Assembly (NCBI GenBank): GCA_029219245.1
Contig: JAQXTA010000050.1
Coordinates: 62,001-126,000 of the forward strand
Direction: 5' to 3'
DNA length: 64,000 nt
Source: Lachnospiraceae bacterium
GTDB lineage: Bacteria > Bacillota > Clostridia > Lachnospirales > Lachnospiraceae
A model generated the notes under the pieces. The model did not search any database. It was not told the DNA's origin and was given only the letters and a program-made list of their open reading frames with translations. Positions 18,134-27,254 of the stretch are shown piece after piece (the first letter of the stretch is position 1; each line of letters starts with the position of its first letter). The position numbers and the translations under genes were made by a program.

Positions 18134-20830
18134 ATGAGCAAAGAATTAGCAAAGACCTATGACCCGAAGGGCATAGAAGACAGATTGTATCAGAAGTGGC
18201 TGGATAAAAAATATTTTCATGCCGAAGTAGATAAGACGAAGACACCGTTTACCATTGTGATTCCGCCCCCAAACATTACCGGACAGCTTCACATGGGACA
18301 TGCACTGGATAACACTATGCAGGATATTTTAATCCGCTATAAGAGAATGCAGGGCTATAATGCACTCTGGCAGCCGGGTACCGACCATGCTTCCATTGCA
18401 ACGGAAGTAAAGATTATTGAGAAGCTCAAAGAAGAAGGCATCAACAAAGAGGATTTGGGACGTGAAGGTTTCTTGGAGCGTGCCTGGGAGTGGAAAAAAG
18501 AATACGGCGGACGGATTATCAGCCAGCTGAAAAAACTGGGTTCTTCCTGTGACTGGGACAGAGAACGTTTTACTATGGACGAAGGCTGCAACAAGGCAGT
18601 TACGGAAGTTTTCTGTAAGATGCATGAGAAAGGATGGATTTACAAGGGAAGCCGAATTATCAATTGGTGCCCGGTATGTAATACTTCCATTTCCGATGCG
18701 GAGGTAGAATATGAGGAGCAGGCAGGACATTTCTGGCACATCAAATATCCGTTGGTAGATGAGAATGGGCAGCCAAGCAAGACAGAGTTCCTTGAATTTG
18801 CAACAACCCGTCCGGAAACGATGCTCGGTGATACGGCGGTAGCGGTTAATCCGAAGGATGAAAGATATACTTATTTAAAAGGCAGACAGGTATGGCTTCC
18901 TATCGTAAACAAACCGATTCCGGTAATCGAAGATGAGTATGTAGATATGGAATTTGGTACCGGTGTTGTTAAGATTACACCGGCGCATGATCCTAACGAC
19001 TTTGAAGTTGGTAAACGACACAATCTGCCGGAAATCAATATCATGAACGACGATGCTACCATCAATGCAAACGGCGGCAAATACGAAGGGCTTGACCGTT
19101 ATGAGGCCAGAAAGCAGATCGTTGCGGAACTGGAAAAAGAAGGTCTTCTGGTACGCATTGAAGATTACACCCATAATGTAGGTACCCATGATCGTTGTAA
19201 GACAACCATTGAGCCATTGATTAAAAAACAGTGGTTTGTAAAAATGGATGAATTAATCAAACCGGCAGTAGAGGCTGTAAAAAACGGTGATATTAAGCTG
19301 ATTCCGGAACGTATGGAAAAAACCTATTTTAACTGGACGGATAACATCCGCGACTGGTGTATCAGCCGTCAGCTTTGGTGGGGACACCGGATTCCGGCAT
19401 ATTACTGTGATAAGTGCGGTGAGGTAATTGTCGCTAAAGAGGCTCCAACCGTATGTCCGAAATGCGGTGAAACGCATTTTACGCAGGACCCGGATACCCT
19501 GGATACCTGGTTCTCTTCTGCACTTTGGCCGTTTTCAACTCTGGGTTGGCCGGACAAAACAGAGGATTTGGAATATTTTTATCCAACCGATGTGCTGGTA
19601 ACCGGTTATGATATTATTTTCTTCTGGGTTATCCGTATGATTTTCTCAGGGTTTGAGCAGATGGGAGAAAAGCCGTTTAAGACCGTATTGTTCCATGGTC
19701 TTGTAAGAGATTCCCAGGGGCGTAAAATGAGCAAATCACTGGGGAATGGTATTGACCCGCTTGAGATTATTGATCAGTATGGTGCGGATGCGCTTCGTCT
19801 GACCTTGATTACCGGTAATGCACCGGGTAATGATATGCGTTTCTATTACGAAAGGGTAGAGGCAAGCCGTAACTTTGCCAATAAAGTATGGAATGCATCC
19901 CGTTTTATTATGATGAACATGTCCCAGGCAGAGGAAAAGACAGGTTCCCGAGGATGGGAAGTTCCTTATGATACAATCAAGGAAAGTCTGGAGCCGGTAG
20001 ATAAATGGATTCTTTCTAAGTTAAATACATTGATTCAGGATGTTACCGATAATATGGATCATTTTGAACTGGGTATTGCGGTACAGAAGGTTTATGACTT
20101 TATCTGGGATGAATTCTGCGACTGGTATATTGAGATGGTAAAGCCCCGTCTTTACAGCAAAGAGGAAGCGGATGAGAATAGTAGAAATGCAGCACTCTGG
20201 ACACTGAAAAATGTACTGATCGATGCACTCAAGCTGTTACATCCTTATATGCCGTTTATTACGGAAGAAATTTTCTGTACGATTCAGTCCGAGGAAGAAT
20301 CTATTATGATTTCCAAATGGCCGGAATATGTACAGGAGAGAAATTTTGCCAAAGAAGAAACGGCGATTGAGTTAATCAAAGAAGCGGTTCGCGGCATTCG
20401 TAACGTGCGTACCCAGATGAATGTTGCACCGAGCCGGAAAGCAGCCGTTTTTGTAGTAAGTGATAAAGAAGAAATCCGTCAGATATTTGTAAACGGTAAG
20501 CTGTTCTTTGCTTCCTTAGCAGGTGCTTCTGAGGTAACAGTACAGGCAGACAAGACAGGCATTGCCGACGATGCGGTATCAGTAGTGATTCCAAATGCGA
20601 CACTATATATTCCGTTTGCAGAATTGGTTGACATAAAACAAGAAATTGAACGTCTGGAAAAGGAACAGAAACGTCTGGAAGGAGAGCTGGCGCGTGTCAA
20701 CGGTATGCTAAATAATGAACGTTTCATGTCCAAAGCACCGGAAGCTAAGGTGGCAGAGGAACGTGCCAAGTTGGAAAAATACACCCAGATGATGGAACAG
20801 GTAAAAGAACGCCTGGCACAATTACAATAA
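18134..20830 (+). CDS. valS: Valyl-tRNA synthetase
   Basis: An 898-residue class I aminoacyl-tRNA synthetase that charges tRNA-Val with valine. It has the HIGH-type motif in [16 protein letters not shown], the KMSKS loop ([14 protein letters not shown]), an editing domain between them, and a C-terminal coiled coil (about residues 835-898) typical of ValRS. A CxxC zinc pair set occurs near YYCDKCGEV and VCPKCGETH. Length is normal for clostridial ValRS. The ATG follows GAGGAAGGAG. It is controlled by the T-box leader. Confidence 0.98.
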   Translation: MSKELAKTYDPKGIEDRLYQKWLDKKYFHAEVDKTKTPFTIVIPPPNITGQLHMGHALDNTMQDILIRYKRMQGYNALWQPGTDHASIATEVKIIEKLKEEGINKEDLGREGFLERAWEWKKEYGGRIISQLKKLGSSCDWDRERFTMDEGCNKAVTEVFCKMHEKGWIYKGSRIINWCPVCNTSISDAEVEYEEQAGHFWHIKYPLVDENGQPSKTEFLEFATTRPETMLGDTAVAVNPKDERYTYLKGRQVWLPIVNKPIPVIEDEYVDMEFGTGVVKITPAHDPNDFEVGKRHNLPEINIMNDDATINANGGKYEGLDRYEARKQIVAELEKEGLLVRIEDYTHNVGTHDRCKTTIEPLIKKQWFVKMDELIKPAVEAVKNGDIKLIPERMEKTYFNWTDNIRDWCISRQLWWGHRIPAYYCDKCGEVIVAKEAPTVCPKCGETHFTQDPDTLDTWFSSALWPFSTLGWPDKTEDLEYFYPTDVLVTGYDIIFFWVIRMIFSGFEQMGEKPFKTVLFHGLVRDSQGRKMSKSLGNGIDPLEIIDQYGADALRLTLITGNAPGNDMRFYYERVEASRNFANKVWNASRFIMMNMSQAEEKTGSRGWEVPYDTIKESLEPVDKWILSKLNTLIQDVTDNMDHFELGIAVQKVYDFIWDEFCDWYIEMVKPRLYSKEEADENSRNAALWTLKNVLIDALKLLHPYMPFITEEIFCTIQSEEESIMISKWPEYVQERNFAKEETAIELIKEAVRGIRNVRTQMNVAPSRKAAVFVVSDKEEIRQIFVNGKLFFASLAGASEVTVQADKTGIADDAVSVVIPNATLYIPFAELVDIKQEIERLEKEQKRLEGELARVNGMLNNERFMSKAPEAKVAEERAKLEKYTQMMEQVKERLAQLQ

Positions 20831-20910
20831 AAATGCTGTTAGGACTGGAAAAGAGTTTCTTTTTAGTATAAAATAAGAAAAAAGGAAAAGGTATAAAGGA
20901 GGTGAGTCAC

Positions 20911-22416
20911 GTGAATGAACAATTTTCTTCGGAACAGATTGATAAATTGAAATCGGCTATGGCGAAGGTCCAGGATGTGATTTCCGGTGAAACGGAAGAA
21001 ACATCGGAGATGGCAGAAGAAATGATTGATTCGGTTCTGGCACCCGGGACCTATCTAAATGTGGATGAAGATGAAATGGCAGCGTGGCTCTATCTTATGC
21101 CGCCTGAGAAAGACCAGAGTTATACGAAACAGGATTTGATTGATTATCTTGCAAGAAACGGAGTAACGGATGGTCTGCATCAGTCGAACCTTTCTGCCAT
21201 GATTAAGAAAAAAGTATATAATCGCGAAATTCTGGTTGCAAAGGGACGGCCGGTGAAGGAAGGTGCAGACGGCTATTTTGAATATCTTTTCACACCGGAA
21301 GAATATGGTGTGCCAAAAGTCAGAGAAGACGGTTCTGTCGATTATACAAATATTAATGCATTGCAGAATGTGCGTGCGGGAGAAAAGGTTGCAATCTATC
21401 ATCAGGCAGTGCAGGGTGTAGATGGGATAACCGTATTGGGACACGAACTGAAGGCTAGACTGTACCGGGATCTGCCACCAATGCGTGGTAAGGGTATCCG
21501 ACGCGAGAATGAGTTTTATTTTGCACAGTCAGACGGTAAGATAGAAGTAAAAGACGGTAAGATAGATATCCAGAATGTACACGAAGTTTCCGGAGATGTC
21601 AATGCAATTATCGGAAAAGTGGAATTTTTTGGAGATGTAGTTATTTATGGAAATGTAGAAGAGGGTGTTGTGATTCGTGCCGGAAGGAATCTGGAGATTC
21701 ATGGTTCCACCAGTACGGCGAATCTGTATGCCGGTGGTGATATTATTCTGTCCCGTGGTATTCAGGGTGGTAATAAGGCTAAGATATCGGCAAGAGGAAG
21801 TGTATTTGCGGACTTTATTGAGCACGCTACCGTAGAGGCAGGCGGCAATGTACAGGCCAATACATTTTTAAATGCCCGTATTTTTGCCAAAGAAAAGGTA
21901 ATTGCAACCGGCAAAAAGGGAGCGATTATCGGTGGTGAGGCACATGGAATCAAAGGAATAGAAGCGGCTACGGCAGGAAATGATGTAGAGGTAAAGACAA
22001 TTCTGCATTGTGGTTATGCACCGGAAACGCATGAACAATTGCTGGATATTCGTAGAAGAGAAATTGAAATCAAGGAAAACATTGCGAATCTGGTAGATAC
22101 CATGACCGAAGCCCTTCGGGAAAAACGATTGCGGGGTGCGAATACTCCGGACACTACGGAAGCGAAGCTTTCGGAATGGAATAAACAAAAGGATCAGTAT
22201 TTTGCGGAGTTAGACAAAGTAGAAAGTGAAAGAGAAAGTCTGGAGGAATTGATAGAAAAGAGCAAAGGTGCAGAAATCAAGGTAGACGGGAATATATACC
22301 GGAATGTGGTTATCTGTATCAATGCAGAGCAGATGCTACTGGATCGTAATACCTGCTTTATGAAATATCAGGCTGACAGAGGAGTTATAGAGGGGAAAGT
22401 CATTGTCCACAATTGA
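20911..22416 (+). CDS. FapA-family (DUF342) protein
   Basis: A 501-residue protein of the DUF342/FapA family: a mixed N-terminal region and a right-handed beta-helix core (about residues 185-340; turns such as GDVVIYGNVEEGVVIRAG and GGNVQANTFLNARI), then a coiled coil (about 380-455). The GTG at 20911 is preferred because AAAGGAGG at 20895-20902 overlaps the alternative GTG at 20902. FapA proteins are linked to flagellar assembly or polymer-forming scaffolds, but no flagellar genes are near. The end overlaps folC by 14 bases. Confidence 0.82.
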   Translation: MNEQFSSEQIDKLKSAMAKVQDVISGETEETSEMAEEMIDSVLAPGTYLNVDEDEMAAWLYLMPPEKDQSYTKQDLIDYLARNGVTDGLHQSNLSAMIKKKVYNREILVAKGRPVKEGADGYFEYLFTPEEYGVPKVREDGSVDYTNINALQNVRAGEKVAIYHQAVQGVDGITVLGHELKARLYRDLPPMRGKGIRRENEFYFAQSDGKIEVKDGKIDIQNVHEVSGDVNAIIGKVEFFGDVVIYGNVEEGVVIRAGRNLEIHGSTSTANLYAGGDIILSRGIQGGNKAKISARGSVFADFIEHATVEAGGNVQANTFLNARIFAKEKVIATGKKGAIIGGEAHGIKGIEAATAGNDVEVKTILHCGYAPETHEQLLDIRRREIEIKENIANLVDTMTEALREKRLRGANTPDTTEAKLSEWNKQKDQYFAELDKVESERESLEELIEKSKGAEIKVDGNIYRNVVICINAEQMLLDRNTCFMKYQADRGVIEGKVIVHN

Positions 22417-23740
22417 TACAATAAATACCTATGCGGCAGCAGAGGAATACATTTTGGGGATTCCAAAATTTACCAGGAAAAACAATATGGAGCATACCAG
22501 AACTTTCTTGAAGCATCTGGGAAATTTGCAGGAAGAAGTTAAAACAATTCATGTAGCAGGCACAAACGGAAAAGGTTCCGTTTGTGCTTATTTGCGCTCG
22601 ATTTTGCAGGAAGCCGGTTTTACAACGGGAATGTTTATTTCACCACATCTGGTTTCCATGCGGGAACGGTTTCAGATTAACGGCGAGATGGTTTCGGAAG
22701 ATGCGTTTTTGTGGGCCTTTAAGAAGGTGGCAGACAAGCTTGCCGATATGCCGGAAAACCTAAGAGAGATAGCGTATCACCCAACTTTTTTTGAATATTT
22801 ATTTTTTATGGCAATGGTATTATTTGATCGTTATCGGGTAGATTATGTCATTATGGAAACCGGACTTGGCGGCAGATTGGATGCAACCAATTCCATTGAC
22901 CAAAAAGAAGTGTGCATAATTACGTCCATTGGCTACGACCATATGGAATATCTGGGAGAAACACTATCAGATATTGCAGCAGAAAAAGCAGGCATTTTTC
23001 GGAAAAATGTCCCGGTAGTCTATTTTGATAAAAACAAGGAAGTAACGGAAACCTTGGAAAAATGTGCCAAACAGGTGGAAACGAAAACATTTCCGGTAAG
23101 TTTTCAGGCGATAAAAGAAATAAATACTGCTCATAAAACTATTGATTTTTCGTTCCAATCAAATTATTATGGTTATATTAGGTTACGTGTGTCTACCATA
23201 GCATTGTATCAGATAGAAAATGCTGTGCTGGCCGTCAATGCCATTGCACAGATAGCAGACCGGGAAAAGGTCACTGTTAAAAACCTTCAGGAAGGCATAC
23301 GGAAAGCGCACTGGGAAGGCAGAATGGAAGAGATTATGCCTTCGGTTTATCTGGACGGTGCGCATAATACCGATGGAATACAGGCATTTCTTCGTACGGT
23401 GGAGAAAGACGGATGTACCGGTAGACGAAGGCTGTTGTTTTCCATGGTAAAAGAAAAACAATATCAGACAGTGATTGCCATGCTTGTGCAGGCAGGATTG
23501 TTTGATGAGATTGGCATCGTGGCTTTGCAGGATGCAAGGGCACTGCCACTACAGGAATTAGAAGATACTTTCAGACAATATACAGAAGCAGCGATACAGA
23601 AATATGACAGAATAGAAAATGCTTTGCAAGATATTATTTCGGGCAGACATGTGGAGGATAGAGTGTATGTTGTCGGTTCATTATATTTGGTGGGCGAAGT
23701 GAAAGCCCTTTTAAGGAGGCACTCGCATGATAAATTTTGA
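22403..23740 (+). CDS. folC: Folylpolyglutamate synthase / dihydrofolate synthase
   Basis: A 445-residue Mur-ligase-fold enzyme that adds glutamate to folates (and to dihydropteroate in bifunctional members). Signature blocks are VAGTNGKGSVCAYL (P-loop), ISPHLVSMRERFQING, METGLGGRLDATN and LDGAHNTDGI. Start TTG at 22403 follows GAGGGGAAA and gives the expected N-terminus before YILGIPKF. It overlaps the FapA-like gene, so the two are coupled. Confidence 0.95.
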   Translation: MSTIDTINTYAAAEEYILGIPKFTRKNNMEHTRTFLKHLGNLQEEVKTIHVAGTNGKGSVCAYLRSILQEAGFTTGMFISPHLVSMRERFQINGEMVSEDAFLWAFKKVADKLADMPENLREIAYHPTFFEYLFFMAMVLFDRYRVDYVIMETGLGGRLDATNSIDQKEVCIITSIGYDHMEYLGETLSDIAAEKAGIFRKNVPVVYFDKNKEVTETLEKCAKQVETKTFPVSFQAIKEINTAHKTIDFSFQSNYYGYIRLRVSTIALYQIENAVLAVNAIAQIADREKVTVKNLQEGIRKAHWEGRMEEIMPSVYLDGAHNTDGIQAFLRTVEKDGCTGRRRLLFSMVKEKQYQTVIAMLVQAGLFDEIGIVALQDARALPLQELEDTFRQYTEAAIQKYDRIENALQDIISGRHVEDRVYVVGSLYLVGEVKALLRRHSHDKF

Positions 23741-23885
23741 AGAGGAATTAAAAAAATTCCACCCGAGTCTTGAGGTGGAAGATGCAGAAGAAGCAATTTA
23801 TAATCAGGATTTAACCGATATGGCAGATTTGATGATAAAAGTGGTAAAAGAATCCAAGGCAGCAGAGGAACAGGGGATATCATAG
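23727..23885 (+). CDS. Small acidic protein, unknown
   Basis: A 52-codon gene starting at ATG 23727, with AAGGAGG 9-15 bases upstream, overlapping the folC end by 14 bases and stopping immediately before the next ATG. The product is acidic and helical (FEEELKKFHPSLEVEDAEEA, then DLTDMADLMIKVVKE) with no cysteines or membrane segment. Ribosome site and tight packing argue that it is real. I do not recognise a family; context suggests coexpression with folC and the TPR protein. Confidence 0.7.
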   Translation: MINFEEELKKFHPSLEVEDAEEAIYNQDLTDMADLMIKVVKESKAAEEQGIS

Positions 23886-25304
23886 ATGAGATGTTATAAT
23901 TGCGGATGTAACTTGTCAGAACATGATTTTTGTACTAGTTGCGGTGCGGATGTATCCCTTTACAAAAAAATCATTTATATCTCGAATCGTTTTTATAATG
24001 AGGGATTGGAGAAGGCTACTGTCAGAGATTTGACAGGTGCCATTTCAAGCTTACGTCAGAGTTTAAAATTTAATAAAAATAATGTAGAAGCAAGAAATCT
24101 GTTGGGACTGGTTTATTTTGAAACCGGTGAGGTAGTAGCCGCACTTAGTGAATGGGTTATCAGTAAAAATTTACGGCCTAAGAAAAATATTGCGGATGAT
24201 TATATTGATATGATCCAGAATAATCCTTCCAGGCTTGATACGATTAACCAGACCATCAAAAAATATAATCAGGCATTAACCTACTGTCATCAGGACAGTC
24301 TGGATCTGGCAATTATCCAGTTAAAGAAGGTACTGTCTTTGAATCCGAAATTTATCCGGGCACATCAGTTGCTGGCACTTCTTTTCATCAACAATGAAGA
24401 ATGGGAAAAAGCGAAAAGAGAACTGACCAAATGTGTGCAGATTGATACGAATAATACCATTACCCTGCGGTATCTCAAAGAAGTGGATGAGATGCTTATG
24501 CCCGAGGAGGGTGTAAAGAACGGCGGTAAGAAGAAAAACCAGTCAGATGAGATTATTAAGTACCAAAGCGGAAATGAGACAATTATCCAGCCTATGAATA
24601 TGAAAGAGACCAAAGGAGTAAGCTCGCTTCTGAATCTCGGAATTGGTCTTCTGATTGGTATTGCCATTGCGTACTGTCTGATTCTTCCGGCGCGAATTCA
24701 ATCGGCAAAGGCAAATATTAACGATGAACTGCGTATTATCAGTGAGCAGTCAGATGCCAAGACGGCAACGATTGATGAATTGCAGCAACAGTTAAATGAA
24801 TTACAGGAATCTAACAGTAATCTGGAACAGGATTTGGAAGCATATATGGGTAAAGACGGTAGCTTACAGTCGCTTGACAGCCTTATGAAAGCCGCCAATG
24901 CCTATCTGACGAATCCGGAGGATATAACGGCGGTTGCCGATTATCTGGAAGAAATTGATCTGGATACACAGAGTGAAGATGTTGAAAAATCCGAGGCTTT
25001 TGAAGGATTGTATAATACGTTGTTAGCTTTAGTAGGTCCGATGGTAGCGGAATCCTATTATAACGATGGCTACGAAGCATACAGACAGGAAAATTATGAA
25101 GATGCCATTCCGAATCTGCAGAAGGCATTCCAGTATGATCCGACCAATGGAGAGGCACTTTATAATCTGGCAAATGCCTATTACCGGTTAGGCAAAGAAG
25201 GGGAAGCCAAAGCGGCTTATCAGCAGATTATTGAACTTTTCCCGGGAACGGAAAAGGCGAGCAAATCAGAAAACTTCTTAGCGGAGCTGGAAGCGGAAGA
25301 TTAA
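23886..25304 (+). CDS. Zinc-ribbon TPR membrane protein
   Basis: A 472-residue protein with an N-terminal CxxC...CxxC zinc ribbon (CYNCGC and CTSCGA, residues 3-20), TPR-like helices (about 25-200), one membrane helix (about 245-268, LLNLGIGLLIGIAIAYCLIL), a coiled coil (about 285-320) and two more TPR repeats near the C-terminus (YEDAIPNLQKAFQYDPTNGEAL). It probably scaffolds a membrane-associated complex. No specific partner is visible. The ATG directly follows the preceding stop, and a terminator follows. Confidence 0.82.
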   Translation: MRCYNCGCNLSEHDFCTSCGADVSLYKKIIYISNRFYNEGLEKATVRDLTGAISSLRQSLKFNKNNVEARNLLGLVYFETGEVVAALSEWVISKNLRPKKNIADDYIDMIQNNPSRLDTINQTIKKYNQALTYCHQDSLDLAIIQLKKVLSLNPKFIRAHQLLALLFINNEEWEKAKRELTKCVQIDTNNTITLRYLKEVDEMLMPEEGVKNGGKKKNQSDEIIKYQSGNETIIQPMNMKETKGVSSLLNLGIGLLIGIAIAYCLILPARIQSAKANINDELRIISEQSDAKTATIDELQQQLNELQESNSNLEQDLEAYMGKDGSLQSLDSLMKAANAYLTNPEDITAVADYLEEIDLDTQSEDVEKSEAFEGLYNTLLALVGPMVAESYYNDGYEAYRQENYEDAIPNLQKAFQYDPTNGEALYNLANAYYRLGKEGEAKAAYQQIIELFPGTEKASKSENFLAELEAED

Positions 25305-25326
25305 AAACTGAATCAATATGATTACG

Positions 25327-25362
25327 AAAGAGAACAGGGAAATTCCCTTGTTCTCTTTTTTT
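25327..25362 (+). terminator. Rho-independent terminator
   Basis: GAGAACAGGGA with TCCCTTGTTCTC (one bulge), then seven to eight Ts; separates the TPR gene from the sigma-F operon. Confidence 0.88.
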
Positions 25363-25411
25363 GTGATAAAAAGGAGCACATATGTAGTGAAAAGCAGTAG
25401 GAGGAAAGAAA

Positions 25412-25720
25412 ATGGAAGATGATTTTAAAGTCATTGACAATTACCTGATGATAAGGCTGCCGGATGAAATCGATCACCATAAATCGGTTGACATAAGTAA
25501 AAAGGCGGATCAATATATTATGAATGAAAAAGTAGGAAACGTGGTGTTTGATTTTGAACGGACAACCTTTATGGATAGTTCGGGAATCGGCATTATTGTT
25601 GGGAGATATAAGAAAATTTCCTGCTTTGGCGGAAAAGTATATGCGATTAACGCAGACAACCGCATCCGACGTATTTTATTGCTGTCTGGGTTACATAAGA
25701 TTGTTGAAATAATGGATTGA
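25412..25720 (+). CDS. spoIIAA: Anti-sigma F factor antagonist (SpoIIAA)
   Basis: A 102-residue STAS-domain protein. In its unphosphorylated form SpoIIAA binds SpoIIAB and frees sigma F in the forespore. The phosphorylated serine lies in FMDSSGIGIIVGRYK. AGGAGGAAAG precedes the ATG. It is first in a canonical spoIIAA-spoIIAB-sigF order. I could not find a convincing sigma-H promoter in the 50 bases between the upstream terminator and this gene. Confidence 0.95.
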   Translation: MEDDFKVIDNYLMIRLPDEIDHHKSVDISKKADQYIMNEKVGNVVFDFERTTFMDSSGIGIIVGRYKKISCFGGKVYAINADNRIRRILLLSGLHKIVEIMD

Positions 25721-25751
25721 TTAAGAAAAAACGGAAAGAAAGGGAAGAACA

Positions 25752-26240
25752 ATGATTGAAATTGTGAGTATGAAACAGGACAGGCAGGTCAAAAATGAAA
25801 TGAAAATGGAGTTTCGAGCGGTATCCGCCAACGAGTCGTTTGCAAGAACGGCTGTTGCCGCTTTTGTGACACAGCTTAATCCGACACTGGAGGAAATTTC
25901 GGATATTAAGACGGCGGTTTCGGAAGCGGTTACCAATGCGATTATTCATGGCTATGAAGGAGAAGATGGTGAGGAATGTAAGGTGTGGTTAAGCTGCGTG
26001 ATTCGTAACGACGTGCTGGAGGTAGAGATTCGTGATACCGGTGTGGGAATTGAAAATGTAGACAAGGCAATGGAACCGCTCTTTACCACCAAACCACAGC
26101 TAGACCGTTCCGGTATGGGCTTTGCCTTTATGGAAGCGTTTATGGATGATTTGGAAGTCATTTCAGAGGTTGGACAGGGTACGGTAGTACGTATGCAGAA
26201 AAAAGTAGGAACAACCTCCTGGATTATGAGAGAGGACTAG
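25752..26240 (+). CDS. spoIIAB: Anti-sigma F factor, serine kinase (SpoIIAB)
   Basis: A GHKL-type kinase that binds and inhibits sigma F and phosphorylates SpoIIAA. Conserved parts: NESFARTAVAAFVTQLNPTL, the N-box KTAVSEAVTNAIIHGYEG, and the G-boxes DTGVGI and RSGMGFAF. The 162 residues include about a dozen more at the N-terminus than usual; ATG 25770 would remove six of them. AAGGGAAG precedes 25752. Confidence 0.95.
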   Translation: MIEIVSMKQDRQVKNEMKMEFRAVSANESFARTAVAAFVTQLNPTLEEISDIKTAVSEAVTNAIIHGYEGEDGEECKVWLSCVIRNDVLEVEIRDTGVGIENVDKAMEPLFTTKPQLDRSGMGFAFMEAFMDDLEVISEVGQGTVVRMQKKVGTTSWIMRED

Positions 26241-26243
26241 CCT

Positions 26244-27029
26244 ATGGAAGAAACTGCCGTATTGATTGGACGTTCACAGGCAGGAGATAAAGAGGCAAGA
26301 GAGAAACTGATAGAGGAAAATCTGGGACTGGTAAGACATATCGTGAAGCGTTTTCTGGACAGGGGCTATGAAGCAGAGGATTTGTTTCAAATTGGCTGTA
26401 TCGGATTGATGAAAGCGATAGATAAATTTGATTTGAATTATGATGTGCGTTTTTCCACTTATGCAGTGCCCATGATACAAGGAGAAATCAAACGCTTTTT
26501 GCGGGATGATGGAATGGTAAAGGTAAGCCGTACGTTAAAAGAAAACGGTTGGAAGATTAAGCAGGCAGCAGAACGACTGGCACATACACTTGGAAGAGAT
26601 GCGACCTTACAGGAAATTTCTGAGGAGACAGAGTTAAGCGTGGAAGACATTGTTCTGGCACTGGATGCAAACGTGGAGGTAGAATCCATTTATAAATCAG
26701 TCTATCAATCGGACGGCAATGAAATTTATCTGGTAGATCAGGTGGTTGGTAAAGCCGGTGGTGTCGGACAGTCGGTACTGGAAGGCGGATTGCTTAATGA
26801 CAATGGTGTCTGTGAAGATACGGAGAAAGAAGAACTGTTAAACCATATGCTGCTGGAACAACTTTTAGAAGGTCTGGATGAACAGGAACGGGAGCTTATT
26901 ACGTTACGATATTTCCAGGAAAAAACGCAGGTAGAGGTTGCAAAAAGAATGGGAATCAGCCAGGTACAGGTCAGTCGGATGGAGAAACGGATCCTTTTGC
27001 GGCTCAGAAAGGAGGTATGTACCTGCTAA
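26244..27029 (+). CDS. sigF: RNA polymerase sigma-F factor (SpoIIAC)
   Basis: A 261-residue sigma-70 family factor with regions 2 (LVRHIVKRFLDRGYEAEDLFQIG), 3 and 4 (LITLRYFQEKTQVEVAKRMGIS). It is the first forespore-specific sigma. Position after spoIIAB fixes identity. An insertion of about 20 residues, including VGKAGGVGQSVLEGG, lies between regions 3 and 4. Its targets in this window may include the forespore-type promoters at 29351, 58438 and 63045, or those may be read by the related sigma G. Confidence 0.96.
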   Translation: MEETAVLIGRSQAGDKEAREKLIEENLGLVRHIVKRFLDRGYEAEDLFQIGCIGLMKAIDKFDLNYDVRFSTYAVPMIQGEIKRFLRDDGMVKVSRTLKENGWKIKQAAERLAHTLGRDATLQEISEETELSVEDIVLALDANVEVESIYKSVYQSDGNEIYLVDQVVGKAGGVGQSVLEGGLLNDNGVCEDTEKEELLNHMLLEQLLEGLDEQERELITLRYFQEKTQVEVAKRMGISQVQVSRMEKRILLRLRKEVCTC

Positions 27030-27047
27030 AAATTTGAATGAATATAC

Positions 27048-27076
27048 TTGTCAGAGAGTGTGGGGTGTGCTAGAAT
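27048..27076 (+). promoter_or_regulatory. Sigma-A promoter of the ABC-F leader
   Basis: TTGTCA (27048-27053), a 17-base spacer, TAGAAT (27071-27076). Transcription would begin near 27083, giving a leader of about 170 bases before the ABC-F gene. Confidence 0.82.
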
Positions 27077-27082
27077 ACAGTC

Positions 27083-27254
27083 AGAAAAATGAAAGAGGTG
27101 GGAAGATGCGGAAATAGTCTACTTTTGAAACATGAACAGTTGTAAGAAGCAAAGCGCGCAGGGTGTTTTGTTTTGTCATGTTGCCAAAAGTGGATTGTGT
27201 TTTCCAAGTCCCCTCTTTTTTTTGTGCGCGGAAAAGTTTAGGTAATGAGGTAAA
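27083..27254 (+). promoter_or_regulatory. Probable attenuator leader of the ABC-F gene
   Basis: The leader contains a three-codon uORF (27106-27117), a long helix between 27118-27135 and 27177-27194 (ACTTTTG/CAAAAGT and CATGA/TCATG blocks), a six-pair GC helix (27155-27160 with 27225-27230) that cannot form together with it without a pseudoknot, and a hairpin ending in eight Ts (27187-27223). This mix of uORF, competing helices and a T-run is the layout of ribosome-mediated attenuation described for ABC-F genes such as vmlR. Which fold is ON is not resolved here. Confidence 0.65.
27106..27117 (+). CDS. Three-codon upstream ORF (MRK-stop)
   Basis: ATG CGG AAA TAG with a strong AGAGGTGGG ribosome site ending 3 bases before the start. 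It is too short to encode a functional protein; its likely role is to place a ribosome beside the leader helix that begins at 27118, so that a drug-stalled ribosome changes the downstream fold. Confidence 0.55.
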   Translation: MRK

